From Clostridium aceticum (GTDB taxonomy: Bacteria; Bacillota; Clostridia; Peptostreptococcales; Natronincolaceae), in contig NZ_CP009687.1 in NCBI RefSeq assembly GCF_001042715.1, forward strand, positions 4,021,418-4,085,417: a DNA stretch of 64,000 bases, in the 5' to 3' direction. The first letter of the stretch is position 1, and the number at the start of each line of letters is the position of its first letter. The position numbers and the translations under genes are program-made. The notes beneath the pieces are model-generated. The model ran no database searches and was not told the origin of the DNA. It was given only the letters and a program-made list of their open reading frames with translations. Of the stretch, positions 53,704-63,649 are shown in pieces.

Positions 53704-54531
53704 ATGTCTGAAAATGAAAAGACACTAAATTATTTCATTGAAATGAGCACCTACCTTCAAGACTTAATCGATGAAGATTGTATTATAGGTATTGGAGATA
53801 CAGAAACATTTTTAAAGTATCTTCCTGGCAAAGAGTTAGATGTAAAAGCAGTGGAAGGGGCTCCCTTAAAAAAGGGAGATGTCATGTATCGTTGCCTCCA
53901 AGAAAACAAAAAAATTGTAGAAATCATTCCCAAAGAAATTTTTGGTATTCCTTTTAAATCTGTGACTATTCCCATTAAAAATCATCAAGGAAATCCCGTT
54001 GGTACCATCAGCATTGGTAGAAGTTTAAAGCGTCAACATAGACACACAGAGCTCATAGAAAACATTGCTGCCGCCCTTGAAGAAATCACCGCCAACATCG
54101 ATGAAATTTCTAGTTCAGCCAATGAAATCGCTGTTTCTTCTGAAGAAACAAGTACCCAAAGTAAAAATGCAATGCTCCAAATGTCCCAAAGTGATACAAT
54201 TCTTAAATATATTAAAAATATCTCTGATGAAACTAACCTCTTAGGTCTAAACGCTGCAATTGAAGCTGCAAAAGCAGGAGAACAAGGACGAGGTTTTTCT
54301 GTTGTAGCAGAAAGAATCAGGAAGCTTTCCGTAGAAACAACCAACTCTGTTACAAATATTAATAATATTCTGCAATCTATTAAGGAATCCGTAAGTAAGA
54401 TGCATGAAGTTATTGAAACTACCACTGGGGCTACTAAGATACAATCGGAAAATGCTGAGCAAATACTAGGTGCCTTAGAGGAGCTTAATGCCAATACCCA
54501 ATTGTTGGCGGATTTATCTAAAGAGCTTTAG
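53704..54531 (+). CDS. soluble methyl-accepting chemotaxis-type signal protein
   Basis: 275 aa with no membrane segment. The N-terminal 110 residues look like a PAS/heme-NO-like sensor ([32 protein letters not shown]). The C-terminal part is a shortened MCP signalling coiled coil with the hairpin tip [36 protein letters not shown], which contacts CheA/CheW. The size suggests loss of some helical heptads. Single gene with its own terminator; ligand unknown. Confidence 0.85.
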   Translation: MSENEKTLNYFIEMSTYLQDLIDEDCIIGIGDTETFLKYLPGKELDVKAVEGAPLKKGDVMYRCLQENKKIVEIIPKEIFGIPFKSVTIPIKNHQGNPVGTISIGRSLKRQHRHTELIENIAAALEEITANIDEISSSANEIAVSSEETSTQSKNAMLQMSQSDTILKYIKNISDETNLLGLNAAIEAAKAGEQGRGFSVVAERIRKLSVETTNSVTNINNILQSIKESVSKMHEVIETTTGATKIQSENAEQILGALEELNANTQLLADLSKEL

Positions 54532-54608
54532 AATAGCTTTACAAATTGATAGTGTTCCTCTATATTACAGGTTCTGCGACTTCATTTAAACAAACTATTT
54601 CTTATTAA

Positions 54609-54648
54609 AAAAACAACTGTGGTATAATTTACACAGTTGTTTTTTTAT
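54609..54648 (+). terminator. terminator of the chemotaxis-type gene
   Basis: ACAACTGTG and CACAGTTGT pair around GTATAATTTA, followed by TTTTTTTATT; the A run on the other side makes it bidirectional. Confidence 0.85.
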
Positions 54649-54699
54649 TGCTAGGGCTTTTCTTATCTATACAGTTTTGCGGCATGATTACACAGGGGT

Positions 54700-55356
54700 C
54701 TACTCTCGCATTTTCCCGAATTTTACTCCCATTTCATAGGCTTTCCTGCAATCTATAGGAAATATTTCTTGACGTCTCTTTGTTTTTGCTTCAAAGTCGA
54801 ACATATCTGCTACAACCTTCGTATAATCCGTAAATTGATAGGTATCCGTACTATATAAGGAGGCAACATCACCTCTAAAAATCCTTTTAAACAGGTTTTC
54901 ATTAGCCTGAAATAACTCATCGTATTTTACTTGCTTTAGAGCTTCTTCTGGCACATTCATTGTATAAACCAGTCCTATATGTAGTTTTTTAGGGAAAAGC
55001 GTCCGTGGATCGACTTTGCTGTACATCAAATAAGGAAATAATAATCTCTCCATTAAAGATCTCATTTCTCCTGATACATTCCCAAAATAAATGGGTGAGC
55101 CCAAAAGCATAACATCTACCTCCTCTACCTTCTTTAGCAGAGGTTGCAACTCATCCTTTACGCCACATCTTCCATAGCTCTTACCTTCCTTCACCTTACA
55201 GGCAAAACAACTTATACAACCTTTGAAATTCAAGTCATATAAATGAATTAATTCTGTTTCAGCACCCTGTGAAACAGCTCCGTCAAGAGCCTGTTGAAGC
55301 AAAGTTGCAGTATTCCAATCTTTTCTAGGACTTCCATTGAAAGCTATTATTTTCAT
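54700..55356 (-). CDS. iron-sulfur flavoprotein / NADPH-dependent FMN reductase family
   Basis: 218 aa with the FMN-binding start IIAFNGSPRKDWNTATLLQ and the compact cysteine motif GCISCFACKVKEGKSYGRCGVKD, which in iron-sulfur flavoproteins binds a [4Fe-4S] cluster. GSPIYFGNVSGEMRSLMERL completes the flavodoxin-like fold. Likely an electron carrier or quinone/nitro reductase of anaerobes. Single gene. Confidence 0.88.
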   Translation of the reverse strand: MKIIAFNGSPRKDWNTATLLQQALDGAVSQGAETELIHLYDLNFKGCISCFACKVKEGKSYGRCGVKDELQPLLKKVEEVDVMLLGSPIYFGNVSGEMRSLMERLLFPYLMYSKVDPRTLFPKKLHIGLVYTMNVPEEALKQVKYDELFQANENLFKRIFRGDVASLYSTDTYQFTDYTKVVADMFDFEAKTKRRQEIFPIDCRKAYEMGVKFGKMRE

Positions 55357-55481
55357 AAATCATACTCCTCCTTATCAACCACTTTTTACTATACTATTAT
55401 TAGAAAACCTACCAACAGATCATTAACCTTATAGTTATACTAATGCATACCCTTTTTTGATCCTATTAATGACCTTATGCC

Positions 55482-55529
55482 GATAAAAGTACTATATTCT
55501 TGTATTATAGTACTTTTATCTATTTTTTT
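55482..55529 (+). terminator. orphan perfect hairpin with T run
   Basis: GATAAAAGTACTATA (55482-55496) and TATAGTACTTTTATC (55506-55520) are perfect complements around nine bases, then TATTTTTTT on the plus strand. No plus-strand gene precedes it, so it may end an unseen small transcript. Confidence 0.5.
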
Positions 55530-55570
55530 CCATACTATCCTCTATATTAGTGGTTTCTCATTAGAAAAAT

Positions 55571-55604
55571 AAAGGAGTAGCTCTGTTGCCAGCTACTCCT
55601 CTTG
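55571..55604 (-). terminator. terminator of the kdgT operon
   Basis: AGGAGTAGC and GCTACTCCT pair, and on the minus strand TTTATTTTT follows. A second nested hairpin (ATCAGGT...ACCTGAT, 55625-55652) lies between this and the stop codon. The rest of the 55357-55818 gap shows nothing else. Confidence 0.75.
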
Positions 55605-55818
55605 TTTTAATGTATCTTTTTCAATCAGGTAGCGTAGACGCTCCACCTGATCTACCGATGTTTACTCCTGTATCCTTCTCTATAGACTTAAATTATTTTT
55701 AGTTTTGACGAGTTATTCTCATCTTTAATTGTAAATTATCATCAATAGAATTAAAACTTATTTTAGAATAAATATTAATGCGTAGTATAAAAATTTTTTG
55801 AAGATGATTGTTTTACTT

Positions 55819-56778
55819 CTAGATAACGATTTCATTCTCTTTTTTATTTTTTACCTTTTTATTTCTCTTCACTACAAAAGTGGTTAAAACTGGAACAAGT
55901 AGCGCAGTAATGATAGTAGAAGCCGCAACTTGAGCAGTAGCAATCTCTGCAGCTGCCTGTAAACTTGGGTCTGCTAATGCTACAGCTAAAGGTGTTGCTA
56001 CAGCGTTACCGGCTGTACTAGCTGCTGCTGCTCCAGCAACACCTGAACCACCAGCAATTTTATCTGAAAAAATACATGCAAGCCCTGTAATCCCAACTGT
56101 CATTAGACCTAAAATAATACCGGGAATACCCGCCTGAATTAACATGCCGAAGTTGATTCCAGTACCTAGACCGAAAGCAAAGAAAGGAATTAACATATTT
56201 CCACCAGCCCCTAGAAACTCTCTCATTTCCTCATCTAGATTACCCACAATCATACCAAGTACAATAGGAAGTACTACGGCTACCAACGTCATAAGTGGAA
56301 TTTGTGCTACTCCCGCAGCCCCCAAAGCCACCAATGTAAAGAAGGGTCCATCATTTATTGAAATAATAGAGATAGCGCCAACATCTGTTTCATCTCCGAA
56401 CTCTCCTGTCAAAGCAGCATAAAGACCACCGTTTGTATTGGTCATTGCAGCTATAATGGCTAGTGGAGCCAATCCTAAAAACCCGCTTTCTCCAAAAATA
56501 TACTGAACTGCAAGACCAACAGCCACCCCTGCTAAAAATTTACCTAAAGTAATGCTAAAACCTTTTTTCAAAGCCTTCGGTGCAGCCTTAAAAGTCATTT
56601 GAGAACCCATAACAAACAAGAAAACACCTAGAATAGGCATAGCACCTCTAGCAATCGCAGTTGTAAAGCCTCCAATTTCAAGGACTTCTGGCCAAAGAGT
56701 ATTAACGATTGCCCCTAAGAGAAGTGGCACTACCATTAACCCCCCTGGAATTCTTTCTATAGACTTTTTTATTTTCAT
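55819..56778 (-). CDS. kdgT: 2-keto-3-deoxygluconate permease family transporter (KdgT)
   Basis: 319 aa with about ten hydrophobic segments; [45 protein letters not shown] and the C-terminal [22 protein letters not shown] are diagnostic of KdgT. It imports a 2-keto-3-deoxy sugar acid or a related hydroxyacid by proton or sodium symport. It is the last gene of the sigma-54-controlled unit with the UxaA-type dehydratase (100-bp gap containing a GGGGCTC hairpin). Confidence 0.9.
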   Translation of the reverse strand: MKIKKSIERIPGGLMVVPLLLGAIVNTLWPEVLEIGGFTTAIARGAMPILGVFLFVMGSQMTFKAAPKALKKGFSITLGKFLAGVAVGLAVQYIFGESGFLGLAPLAIIAAMTNTNGGLYAALTGEFGDETDVGAISIISINDGPFFTLVALGAAGVAQIPLMTLVAVVLPIVLGMIVGNLDEEMREFLGAGGNMLIPFFAFGLGTGINFGMLIQAGIPGIILGLMTVGITGLACIFSDKIAGGSGVAGAAAASTAGNAVATPLAVALADPSLQAAAEIATAQVAASTIITALLVPVLTTFVVKRNKKVKNKKENEIVI

Positions 56779-56841
56779 TATTTAGCTCCCCCTCTATCTA
56801 TGATCTAGTTACTAATAATCCATTGCAAATATAGGATGAAA

Positions 56842-56863
56842 GGGGCTCTATTAGCCGAGCCCC
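56842..56863 (-). other. hairpin between the dehydratase and kdgT genes
   Basis: GGGGCTC and GAGCCCC pair perfectly around eight bases. The following sequence (TTTCATCC on the minus strand) gives only a weak terminator; it may partly reduce kdgT expression. Confidence 0.55.
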
Positions 56864-56877
56864 AAACAATAGGCTTC

Positions 56878-58044
56878 TTAGAAGGTTGGCGCACTTTTAT
56901 AAATAGAAAACTCTCTATGTCCAAGCTGTTCTGCTTTCGTGTTTTTACCGTTTGCAACCTTAATTATTTCATCAAAAACTTCTTGACCTACTTCCTCGAT
57001 GCTCTTAGCACCCGATATAATATCCCCAGCATTTATATCAATGTTTGCTTTCATCTTCTCATAAGTATTGCTGTTACCAGTAATTTTGATTACTGGTGCT
57101 AGAGGATTTCCAGTAGGAGTACCCCTTCCAGTAGTAAAAATAATGACTTGAGAACCACCTGCTACCATACCTGAGATGGACTCAATATCTTGACCAGGAG
57201 TATCCATAACATGTAAGCCTTTTTTTACAGGGATATCTGCATATTCTAATACATCTTGTACAGGAGCAGAGCCTGCTTTATGAATACATCCTAAGGACTT
57301 CTCCTCAATAGAAGTCAAGCCCCCTACAATATTACCTGGTGTAGGCTGTCCTCCACGTATATCTTCCCCTAGTGCTTTCGCTCGCTCTTCACAGTCGTTA
57401 ACAAGTTTTAACAATTTGTTTGAAACCTCTTCGCTTACAGCCCGACGAGCTAAGACATGCTCAGCACCAATTAGTTCAGTAGTTTCAGACAACATAGAAG
57501 TACCACCATTTGCTACTAAAATATCAGAAGCAACTCCACAGGCTGGATTTGAAGCTAGTCCAGAAGTAGTATCAGATCCTCCACACTCAATACCTAAAAT
57601 CAGTTCACTAACATCAAACGCTTCCTTAGTTTGTTGAGAAAGCATTTGACCATATTCACGAGCAATCTCACACCCCTTAGCAAATGCACCTAAGGTACCT
57701 CCTTCTTCTTGAATAACAACTGTAGAAACAGGCTTTCCAGTATCCTTCAGTTCTTCTGCTACTTTATGAGGTTCAACACCTTCACAACCTAAACCAACAA
57801 CAATTACCGCCCCAGCATTAGGATGCTTACCAACATTAACTACCGTTTTATAGGTCAATTTCGCATCACCAGCCACTTGACAACAGCCAAATTGATTATT
57901 GACTACTGTACAGCCCTCTACTTTATTAGCAATTTCTGTTGCTACCTGAGTTGCACAAACACTCGTAGGCAATAATAACACATAGTTACGAATACCAACC
58001 TTACCATCTGGACGTTTATAACCATAAAATTTCATTACTGACAC
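56878..58044 (-). CDS. UxaA-family dehydratase/lyase, large subunit
   Basis: 388 aa. Starts with MKFYGYKRPDGKVGIRNYVLLLPT, then NNQFGCCQVAGD, VVVGLGCEG and ILGIECGGSDTTSGLASNPACG, the cysteine-rich iron-binding segments of altronate/galactarate dehydratase C-terminal domains. The closest relatives by layout are UxaA-type dehydratases and the large subunit (SuyB) of sulfolactate sulfo-lyase, both with a small SAF-domain partner as here. With KdgT next to it, a sugar-acid dehydration is favoured but sulfolactate cannot be excluded. ATG with GGAGG. Confidence 0.88.
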   Translation of the reverse strand: MSVMKFYGYKRPDGKVGIRNYVLLLPTSVCATQVATEIANKVEGCTVVNNQFGCCQVAGDAKLTYKTVVNVGKHPNAGAVIVVGLGCEGVEPHKVAEELKDTGKPVSTVVIQEEGGTLGAFAKGCEIAREYGQMLSQQTKEAFDVSELILGIECGGSDTTSGLASNPACGVASDILVANGGTSMLSETTELIGAEHVLARRAVSEEVSNKLLKLVNDCEERAKALGEDIRGGQPTPGNIVGGLTSIEEKSLGCIHKAGSAPVQDVLEYADIPVKKGLHVMDTPGQDIESISGMVAGGSQVIIFTTGRGTPTGNPLAPVIKITGNSNTYEKMKANIDINAGDIISGAKSIEEVGQEVFDEIIKVANGKNTKAEQLGHREFSIYKSAPTF

Positions 58045-58065
58045 CTCCGAAAATTATTATTTAAA

Positions 58066-58353
58066 TTATAAGTCACCGCGTCCACGAGCACTTTCAACAT
58101 TATGGACGTGTACATGATCACCAATCTTGATATCTTTTGTAGCTTTTCCTATTGATTCACTATATTTAAGAACATGCTCTCCTATAGCAATATCCTTAAT
58201 GGCAAGTTTGTGACCAAAAGGAATATCATCCTTCACTACAACGTCAAGTTCCTTTTCTCCAATAAACATGCTTATTTTAGTACCTTTTTTTAAGTCAAGA
58301 GTAGCAGTAGCTACACTGTCATTTTCTTTGATAACAACAGCTTGTTTCACCAT
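58066..58353 (-). CDS. UxaA-family small subunit (SAF domain)
   Basis: 95 aa beta-clip SAF domain (DDIPFGHKLAIKDIAIGEHVLKYSESIGKATKDIKIGDHVHVHNVES), the usual N-terminal partner of the UxaA catalytic chain, also found as SuyA. The ATG at 58353 is used. GGAGG lies 10 bases upstream, and the longer in-frame start at 58410 would overlap a sigma-54 promoter. The histidines of HVHVHN probably contribute to the metal site shared with the large subunit. Confidence 0.88.
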   Translation of the reverse strand: MVKQAVVIKENDSVATATLDLKKGTKISMFIGEKELDVVVKDDIPFGHKLAIKDIAIGEHVLKYSESIGKATKDIKIGDHVHVHNVESARGRGDL

Positions 58354-58404
58354 ACTTGTACATCCTCCTTTGAGTCCATTATTATTTATCACGTATAAAT
58401 TATA

Positions 58405-58422
58405 TTGCAAGACCTATGCCAA
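58405..58422 (-). promoter_or_regulatory. sigma-54 (-24/-12) promoter
   Basis: On the minus strand TTGGCATAGGTCTTGCAA fits the sigma-54 consensus TGGCAC-N5-TTGCW at the exact spacing with one or two mismatches. It lies between the regulator gene and the UxaA-type operon, whose regulator is a sigma-54 activator. Confidence 0.8.
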
Positions 58423-58483
58423 TTTAATCAAATCTCCTCATTCCTAGGTTTCACAAAGCCCAGGTATCTTTTTCCAACAAAAA

Positions 58484-58509
58484 AACCACAGTAAAGTGTG
58501 GTTTTTTTC
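58484..58509 (-). terminator. terminator of the sigma-54 activator gene
   Basis: AAAAAACCACA and TGTGGTTTTTT pair around GTAAAG with T residues following on both strands. Confidence 0.85.
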
Positions 58510-58531
58510 CGCATATGTGTATGAAAATCCA

Positions 58532-60436
58532 TCATTGTAAATATTTTTCAACTGTTGATCGATCAATTCCTAAGCGTTTTGCGGTACGACTTTTGTTATA
58601 GCTTTCTTCCTCCAACACCTTTAAAATCACTTTTCTTTTTATTTCTTGCATCGTTCCCTCTAATATACTGAATTTATCTTCTTCTTCTTTCAAAGTAAAA
58701 TCATCCTTTAATTCTTCCATTAAAAATTCAGTATCCTCTAACCTAACATAGTCTTTGGTAGCAGACAATACTAACCTTTCAACAATATTTTTTAGTTCTC
58801 GTATATTCCCTGGCCAAGAATATTTCATCAAGAGGGTCATAACTTCTGAAGTAAATTTTTCTACTTGACGTCCATATTTTTTGTTGATTGTCCTTATAAA
58901 ATAGTTGGTTAAGTATTCAATATCCTCTTTTCTTTCCCTTAAAGGGATGGTTTGTAGCTTTAAAACATTAAGTCGGTAGTACAAGTCCATACGAAATTCA
59001 TCCTGCTTGATTTGATTCTTTAAGTTAGCGTTGGTAGCTGCTATTACTCTAATATCTACTGGGATTACTTTATCCGAACCTAGACGCATAACTTGTTTTT
59101 CTTCAAGTACCCTTAGCAGCCTAGCCTGGAGGCTTTTATCCATTTCACCTATTTCATCGAGAAAAATAGTTCCATTATGTGCTAGTTCAAAAAGCCCAAT
59201 CTTTCCATCCTTTTTTGCTCCAGTAAAGGCTCCCTCTACATACCCAAACAATTCGCTTTCTAGTAGTTGAGGGGGCAATGCGGCACAGTTCACCGCTACG
59301 AAAGGACCTTCTTTACGCAGGCTTAACGCGTGAATACTTTGAGCAAACATTTCCTTACCCGTTCCGCTCTCTCCTTCGATAAGTACGGTGGCATCTGTTT
59401 TGGCAAAGTCTTCTGAAACAGTGATTAACCGCTTCATTCTTTGATTTTTAGTTAAGAAGTCCTTAAAACTATATCTGGTTACTAGACCTTTGGCATAGAG
59501 ATTTTGCCGAATTTTCTGTTCCGCCCCTTGAATTGTAGAAACATCTTGAAAGGTAGCAACAACACCTTTAACCAAGCCATCTACTATAATGGGGATACGG
59601 TTGGTCATAATATAGTCATTAGACACTTTTTGTAGTTTTTGAATATCAGCACTTTTACTCTCTAACACCTTCATAATCTCGGTATTTGGAATAATTTCCT
59701 TCACAGGATAACCGAGGGCTTCTTCCCTTTTAACCTTGAATATATCTTCTGCCGCAGGGTTGATTACCGTAATCACACCATGTTCATCTGTCGCTACTAC
59801 ACCGTCATTAACAAAGTCTAACACTGCCTCAAATCTTTTTCCTCTCTCTTTCTCCACCTTTCTTACATGAAGAATATGCAAAGCTTCTTCAACAGCCTGT
59901 ATTACTGCTTCCTTACCAGAAGTAATTAGTTTGACATCAATATTTAAGGATGTTAACCTGCTTATTATGGTGGTGTCTCCAACAAGTACTTTGATATCAT
60001 ACTGCTCAATTAACGCAGCCACCTCCTGCTGAACAACTTTCCAATCTATTGCTTCCTCAACGTTAGGAATAATTACTTCTTTGATCGGTATATTTAAAAT
60101 ACTGCTTACGGTATGACAGCCATCTACTACACTTTGGTAACCTACAATCCCGATAATGACTTTTGTGTTTCTATAGGGATATAAACTTTTTAGCACGTCA
60201 TAACCAGTTACTCTAATTTCTACCACCGGTATATTAACGTTTTGCCTTATAAAGGATGCAGTGCCACCTCGGCTTATGATGACTTGCGCCCCTTGTTTCT
60301 CAGCTTCCATAGCAGGTTCAATGCCTTCTTCCAAATTGCCTTTCTTAATCGTGAAATTAAGTTTTGATTCTTCTCTAACCTGATGTGCTAACTGAAAAAT
60401 TTCTTCATATGGAGCGATAAAACAAATTCGTTTCAA
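58532..60436 (-). CDS. sigma-54-dependent transcriptional activator with PrpR-N sensor
   Basis: 634 aa: PrpR_N-like ligand domain (about 1-190: [36 protein letters not shown]), PAS domain (about 200-310), AAA+ domain (about 325-560) with Walker A GESGTGKE and [22 protein letters not shown], the GAFTGA loop that contacts sigma-54, Walker B FLDEIGEM, and a C-terminal Fis-type helix-turn-helix ([18 protein letters not shown]). It starts with TTG well spaced from GGGGG. PrpR_N domains sense small organic acids; here the ligand is likely the substrate of the UxaA-type enzyme. Confidence 0.95.
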   Translation of the reverse strand: MKRICFIAPYEEIFQLAHQVREESKLNFTIKKGNLEEGIEPAMEAEKQGAQVIISRGGTASFIRQNVNIPVVEIRVTGYDVLKSLYPYRNTKVIIGIVGYQSVVDGCHTVSSILNIPIKEVIIPNVEEAIDWKVVQQEVAALIEQYDIKVLVGDTTIISRLTSLNIDVKLITSGKEAVIQAVEEALHILHVRKVEKERGKRFEAVLDFVNDGVVATDEHGVITVINPAAEDIFKVKREEALGYPVKEIIPNTEIMKVLESKSADIQKLQKVSNDYIMTNRIPIIVDGLVKGVVATFQDVSTIQGAEQKIRQNLYAKGLVTRYSFKDFLTKNQRMKRLITVSEDFAKTDATVLIEGESGTGKEMFAQSIHALSLRKEGPFVAVNCAALPPQLLESELFGYVEGAFTGAKKDGKIGLFELAHNGTIFLDEIGEMDKSLQARLLRVLEEKQVMRLGSDKVIPVDIRVIAATNANLKNQIKQDEFRMDLYYRLNVLKLQTIPLRERKEDIEYLTNYFIRTINKKYGRQVEKFTSEVMTLLMKYSWPGNIRELKNIVERLVLSATKDYVRLEDTEFLMEELKDDFTLKEEEDKFSILEGTMQEIKRKVILKVLEEESYNKSRTAKRLGIDRSTVEKYLQ

Positions 60437-60597
60437 TCGATTTACCCCCTTCCATAGCTTACTTATCCAATTTTTTTCTTAAATAATATCACTCATATAT
60501 CTTTTTGCCTATTTTTGTAGAGGAAAAAAACTTTCTATCCGAAATTATCACAACTCATTCTCTCTCAGGATTTTCAGGATAAGTATGCAAGTTTCTT

Positions 60598-61986
60598 CTA
60601 TTGGAAATCCTTCTTCAAACGGTACTCTTTAGAAAAAGAATATAAAAACCAGTATCTAGACACAAAACCAAAAAAAACGTTTGAAACAGACAACCCCAGC
60701 CATATTCCTATGGTTTTAAGCCCAAATAAATAGGCTAGGGTATAGCTTAGTGGTATAGCTAAAATAAAAAAACGAATAGCCGTTGTTACAAAAGTAGGTA
60801 TTCCTCTTCCCACAGCTTGAAAAGAAGCATTGCTTACCATCCCCATCCCTACAAAAATGTAGCTTAGGGCCATAATCCGCAAATAGCTTGTACCCTGTCT
60901 TAATACTTCACTAGCGCCTTCCCCAGATTCTTCTAAAAAAATCATTAATAGGGGCTTTGGAAAAATCCAGACTAGAATTGCTATTGCCCCCATTACCAAC
61001 ATCCCAAAAACTGTTGCTTTTCTGAAGATACCTTCTACCCTACGGTAGTTTTTTGCACCAAAGTTCTGTCCCAGCATAGCAATAGTGGCTGCTCCAAAAG
61101 CCACTCCAGGTAAAATAGCGATACTATCTATTCGAAAACCTAAGGCATAGGCTGCAACTGCCTCCCGAGAAAAATCCATGGCAAACCTATTGACAAATAC
61201 CATTGTAAAGGCAATCGCACCTTGTGCTACAGAAGAAGGTAGTCCTACTGCTAGAATATTTTTTATGTACTCCCATTTACATCGAAAATGATGGGGTCTT
61301 AAGACTATGCTGCTTTTTTTCTTTAAAATAAACAGAATTCCTATAATGACTCCTATTGCCCAAGCAATTGCTGTTGCTACAGCAGCACCAGCTACTTCTA
61401 ACCTGGGAAAAGGTCCTAGCCCAAAAATAAGTAAAGGATCCAGTAGAATATTTGCTGCCGATCCACTTACTAAAACCACCATTGAAAGTCCTGTTTTCCC
61501 CTCACCTCGAAAGATCCCGTCGATAGCAGCCAATAGGAACTTGATGGGCATAGTGATAGCTACAATCACGATGTAGCTTCTTGCCATCCTAAAAACCTCC
61601 CCTTCCGCTCCAATAAATCTCAGCATAGGATCTACAATGGTTATTCCAAAAGCAAAAAAGAACAAACCCACGGCTACTGCCAGCAACAATCCATTAGCTG
61701 CTGCTAAAAAGCTCTTTTCCCTCTCTCCTGCTCCTATGCTTCTAGCTACTAAAGAGCTAATCCCTATGGATACACCTGACCCTAAGGAGATACTTAACAT
61801 AAAAATCGGAAAGGTTAGTCCCATTGCAGCGATAGCATCCGTTCCTAATCTTGACACGAAATAAGTATCCACAATATTAAAGAAAGTTTGCATTAGCATA
61901 GCCATTAGTATAGGTATTGCAAGTAAAATAAAGGTTTTTCCGATATTTCCCTTCAATAAATCTAAACTTTTTCTTTTGTCCTCCAC
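60598..61986 (-). CDS. MATE-family multidrug efflux transporter
   Basis: 462 aa with 12 hydrophobic segments in two repeats, beginning IGKTFILLAIPILMAMLMQTFFNIVDTYFVSRLGTDAIAAMGLTFPI, the MATE start. GIFRGEGKTGLSMVV and FQAVGRGIPTFVTTAIR are the mirrored motif. It exports cationic compounds with Na+ or H+. Likely Na+ in this setting, by inference. Monocistronic; the gap to the next gene is 210 bp and holds a terminator. Confidence 0.93.
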   Translation of the reverse strand: MEDKRKSLDLLKGNIGKTFILLAIPILMAMLMQTFFNIVDTYFVSRLGTDAIAAMGLTFPIFMLSISLGSGVSIGISSLVARSIGAGEREKSFLAAANGLLLAVAVGLFFFAFGITIVDPMLRFIGAEGEVFRMARSYIVIVAITMPIKFLLAAIDGIFRGEGKTGLSMVVLVSGSAANILLDPLLIFGLGPFPRLEVAGAAVATAIAWAIGVIIGILFILKKKSSIVLRPHHFRCKWEYIKNILAVGLPSSVAQGAIAFTMVFVNRFAMDFSREAVAAYALGFRIDSIAILPGVAFGAATIAMLGQNFGAKNYRRVEGIFRKATVFGMLVMGAIAILVWIFPKPLLMIFLEESGEGASEVLRQGTSYLRIMALSYIFVGMGMVSNASFQAVGRGIPTFVTTAIRFFILAIPLSYTLAYLFGLKTIGIWLGLSVSNVFFGFVSRYWFLYSFSKEYRLKKDFQ

Positions 61987-62145
61987 TATATCCCCCTCTT
62001 AACTTTTATATAAATTTCACATAAACCCATAAAAGTCACCTCTACATAAAATTTATCTTTAGTATGCGAATTAGTTTCTCTACTTATAAGATAAAATCCT
62101 TTTAATGCGCCTAAAGAATATTTACGTAAGTTATAGTAAATGAAA

Positions 62146-62186
62146 ATAGCACAAGGAAGCATACCAAAAACCTGCTCCCTTGTGCT
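62146..62186 (-). terminator. terminator of the NSS transporter gene
   Basis: AGCACAAGGGAGC and GCTTCCTTGTGCT (one mismatch) pair, and on the minus strand ATTTTCATTT follows. Confidence 0.75.
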
Positions 62187-62196
62187 TATTATATGA

Positions 62197-63534
62197 CTAA
62201 CCAATCCCTCCATAGGCAATTCCTAAAACAATGACTATAAATGAAACTAGTACAAAAACATATTTCGCTAAAGATTCAAACCACTTACCTACAGGTTTTT
62301 TTGCCCCATGATTTATTTCTTTTCTTGCCTTCTCTACGCCATACACCCAAAAGAAGGTTATTGCTGCAATAAGTGTTCCTAAAGGTGCTATATAAATAGT
62401 AACAATATCAGAAAACACTCCAAATAAATTCATGTTTAGACTTAGGGGAATAGCAATGAAAAAGGATATTATTCCTATGAAAATCACACTTTTTCCTCTA
62501 TTCCAATTAGTTTTTGACATAAAAGCTTCCGAGGTGGCTTCCATCATGTTTATCGTAGAGGATATAGCAGCAAATACAATACTTGCAAAGAATATAGTGC
62601 CAAACAAGTGTCCCCCTGCCATAGATTTAAATATAGTAGGTACTGTTATAAATAAAAGCGTTGGTCCAGCAGCTGGATCTAAGCCAAAAGCGAAGGCTGC
62701 TGGAATGATAATAAAGGCTGCTAATATTGCTGCTAAGGCATCGTAAAATACTGTATTAACCGCTGATGAGGGTATGTCTAGGTTTTTATCAGCATAACTT
62801 CCATACACCACCATACCTGCTCCGTTTAAAGATACCGTAAAAAATGCTTGTCCCAGTGCCATTACCCAAGTTATAGGGTCTAATAGGTAAGACCATTGAG
62901 GTATTAATAAATATTTAATCCCTTCAGAAGCCCCTGGCAGTGTCAATGCCCTTATTAGCAAAATAATAAATACCAGAAAAAGCGTAGGCATCATAATATT
63001 ATTAGCCTTTTCTATACCTTTACTTACACCAAAGGTCAATATAATCGTTGTTATTCCTATAGCCAATGCCATCCAAAAAATCGTCTGACCGCTTCCTAAA
63101 AAACTATCTAAATAGGTTTCTACACTTATATTTCTAAAGTTATTAGCAACACTCATTGAAAAGTATTTTAGAACCCAGCCCACTACTACATTATAAAATA
63201 AAAAAATACCAGCTACACCTAAGGTAGGTATTATAGATAAAATAGATGCTCCTGCAATCTTTTTATCTTTTAGTATTTCCTTAATCCCTGCCATAGAACC
63301 CTTGCCCTTGGCTCTACCTAATCCAAATTCCCCCATAAGTCCTGTTGTTCCTAGTACAAAAACAAATAAGAAATAAGGTATAAGAAAGGCCGCCCCCCCA
63401 TATCTACCTAGTCTCCATGAAAACATCCATACATTCCCTAACCCCACTGCTGAACCTACACAGGATAGTATAAATCCCAGTTTACTATTAAAACCCTCCC
63501 TTTCATGAATTCCATCAATTTTGCTAACGCCCAT
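62197..63534 (-). CDS. neurotransmitter:sodium symporter (NSS) family amino acid transporter
   Basis: 445 aa with 11-12 hydrophobic segments. The first has FILSCVGSAVGLGNVWMFSWRLGRYGGAAFLIPY, the NSS hallmark with the Na+/substrate residues; WVLKYFSM and AFFTVSLNGAGMVVYGSYADK are further family features. Bacterial members such as LeuT and MhsT import hydrophobic or aromatic amino acids with Na+. The ATG at 63534 follows AAGGAGG; the upstream in-frame start would add residues across two leader hairpins. Leader control is likely. Confidence 0.93.
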   Translation of the reverse strand: MGVSKIDGIHEREGFNSKLGFILSCVGSAVGLGNVWMFSWRLGRYGGAAFLIPYFLFVFVLGTTGLMGEFGLGRAKGKGSMAGIKEILKDKKIAGASILSIIPTLGVAGIFLFYNVVVGWVLKYFSMSVANNFRNISVETYLDSFLGSGQTIFWMALAIGITTIILTFGVSKGIEKANNIMMPTLFLVFIILLIRALTLPGASEGIKYLLIPQWSYLLDPITWVMALGQAFFTVSLNGAGMVVYGSYADKNLDIPSSAVNTVFYDALAAILAAFIIIPAAFAFGLDPAAGPTLLFITVPTIFKSMAGGHLFGTIFFASIVFAAISSTINMMEATSEAFMSKTNWNRGKSVIFIGIISFFIAIPLSLNMNLFGVFSDIVTIYIAPLGTLIAAITFFWVYGVEKARKEINHGAKKPVGKWFESLAKYVFVLVSFIVIVLGIAYGGIG

Positions 63535-63560
63535 TTTTGTCAACCTCCTTATGCTATTTA

Positions 63561-63602
63561 TAAAACAGAAAAACCACGTGGACTTTATACCATGTGGTTT
63601 AA
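63561..63602 (-). promoter_or_regulatory. leader hairpin 2 of the NSS gene
   Basis: On the minus strand AAACCACATGG and CCACGTGGTTT pair around TATAAAGT, followed by TTCTGTTTTA. It lies 30 bp before the start codon. Its arms resemble those of leader hairpin 1. Confidence 0.65.
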
Positions 63603-63613
63603 GCTTTATCATA

Positions 63614-63649
63614 AGAAAAACCACATAGGGCATCTACGTGGTTTTTTGC
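63614..63649 (-). promoter_or_regulatory. leader hairpin 1 of the NSS gene
   Basis: On the minus strand AAAACCACGTAG pairs with CTATGTGGTTTT around ATGCC, followed by TCTTATG. The same ACCACGT-type arm occurs in leader hairpin 2, so the two could compete. The remaining gap up to 63897 shows nothing else. Confidence 0.6.

Noticed and set aside
56878..58353. Firm call as sulfolactate sulfo-lyase SuyAB
   Set aside because: Subunit sizes agree, but the same split form occurs in sugar-acid dehydratases and the KdgT neighbour argues for a sugar acid; family level is all that can be supported.
61986..62219. Possible 77-aa minus-strand gene between the NSS and MATE genes
   Set aside because: It runs through the terminator of the NSS gene, has no ribosome site and resembles nothing.
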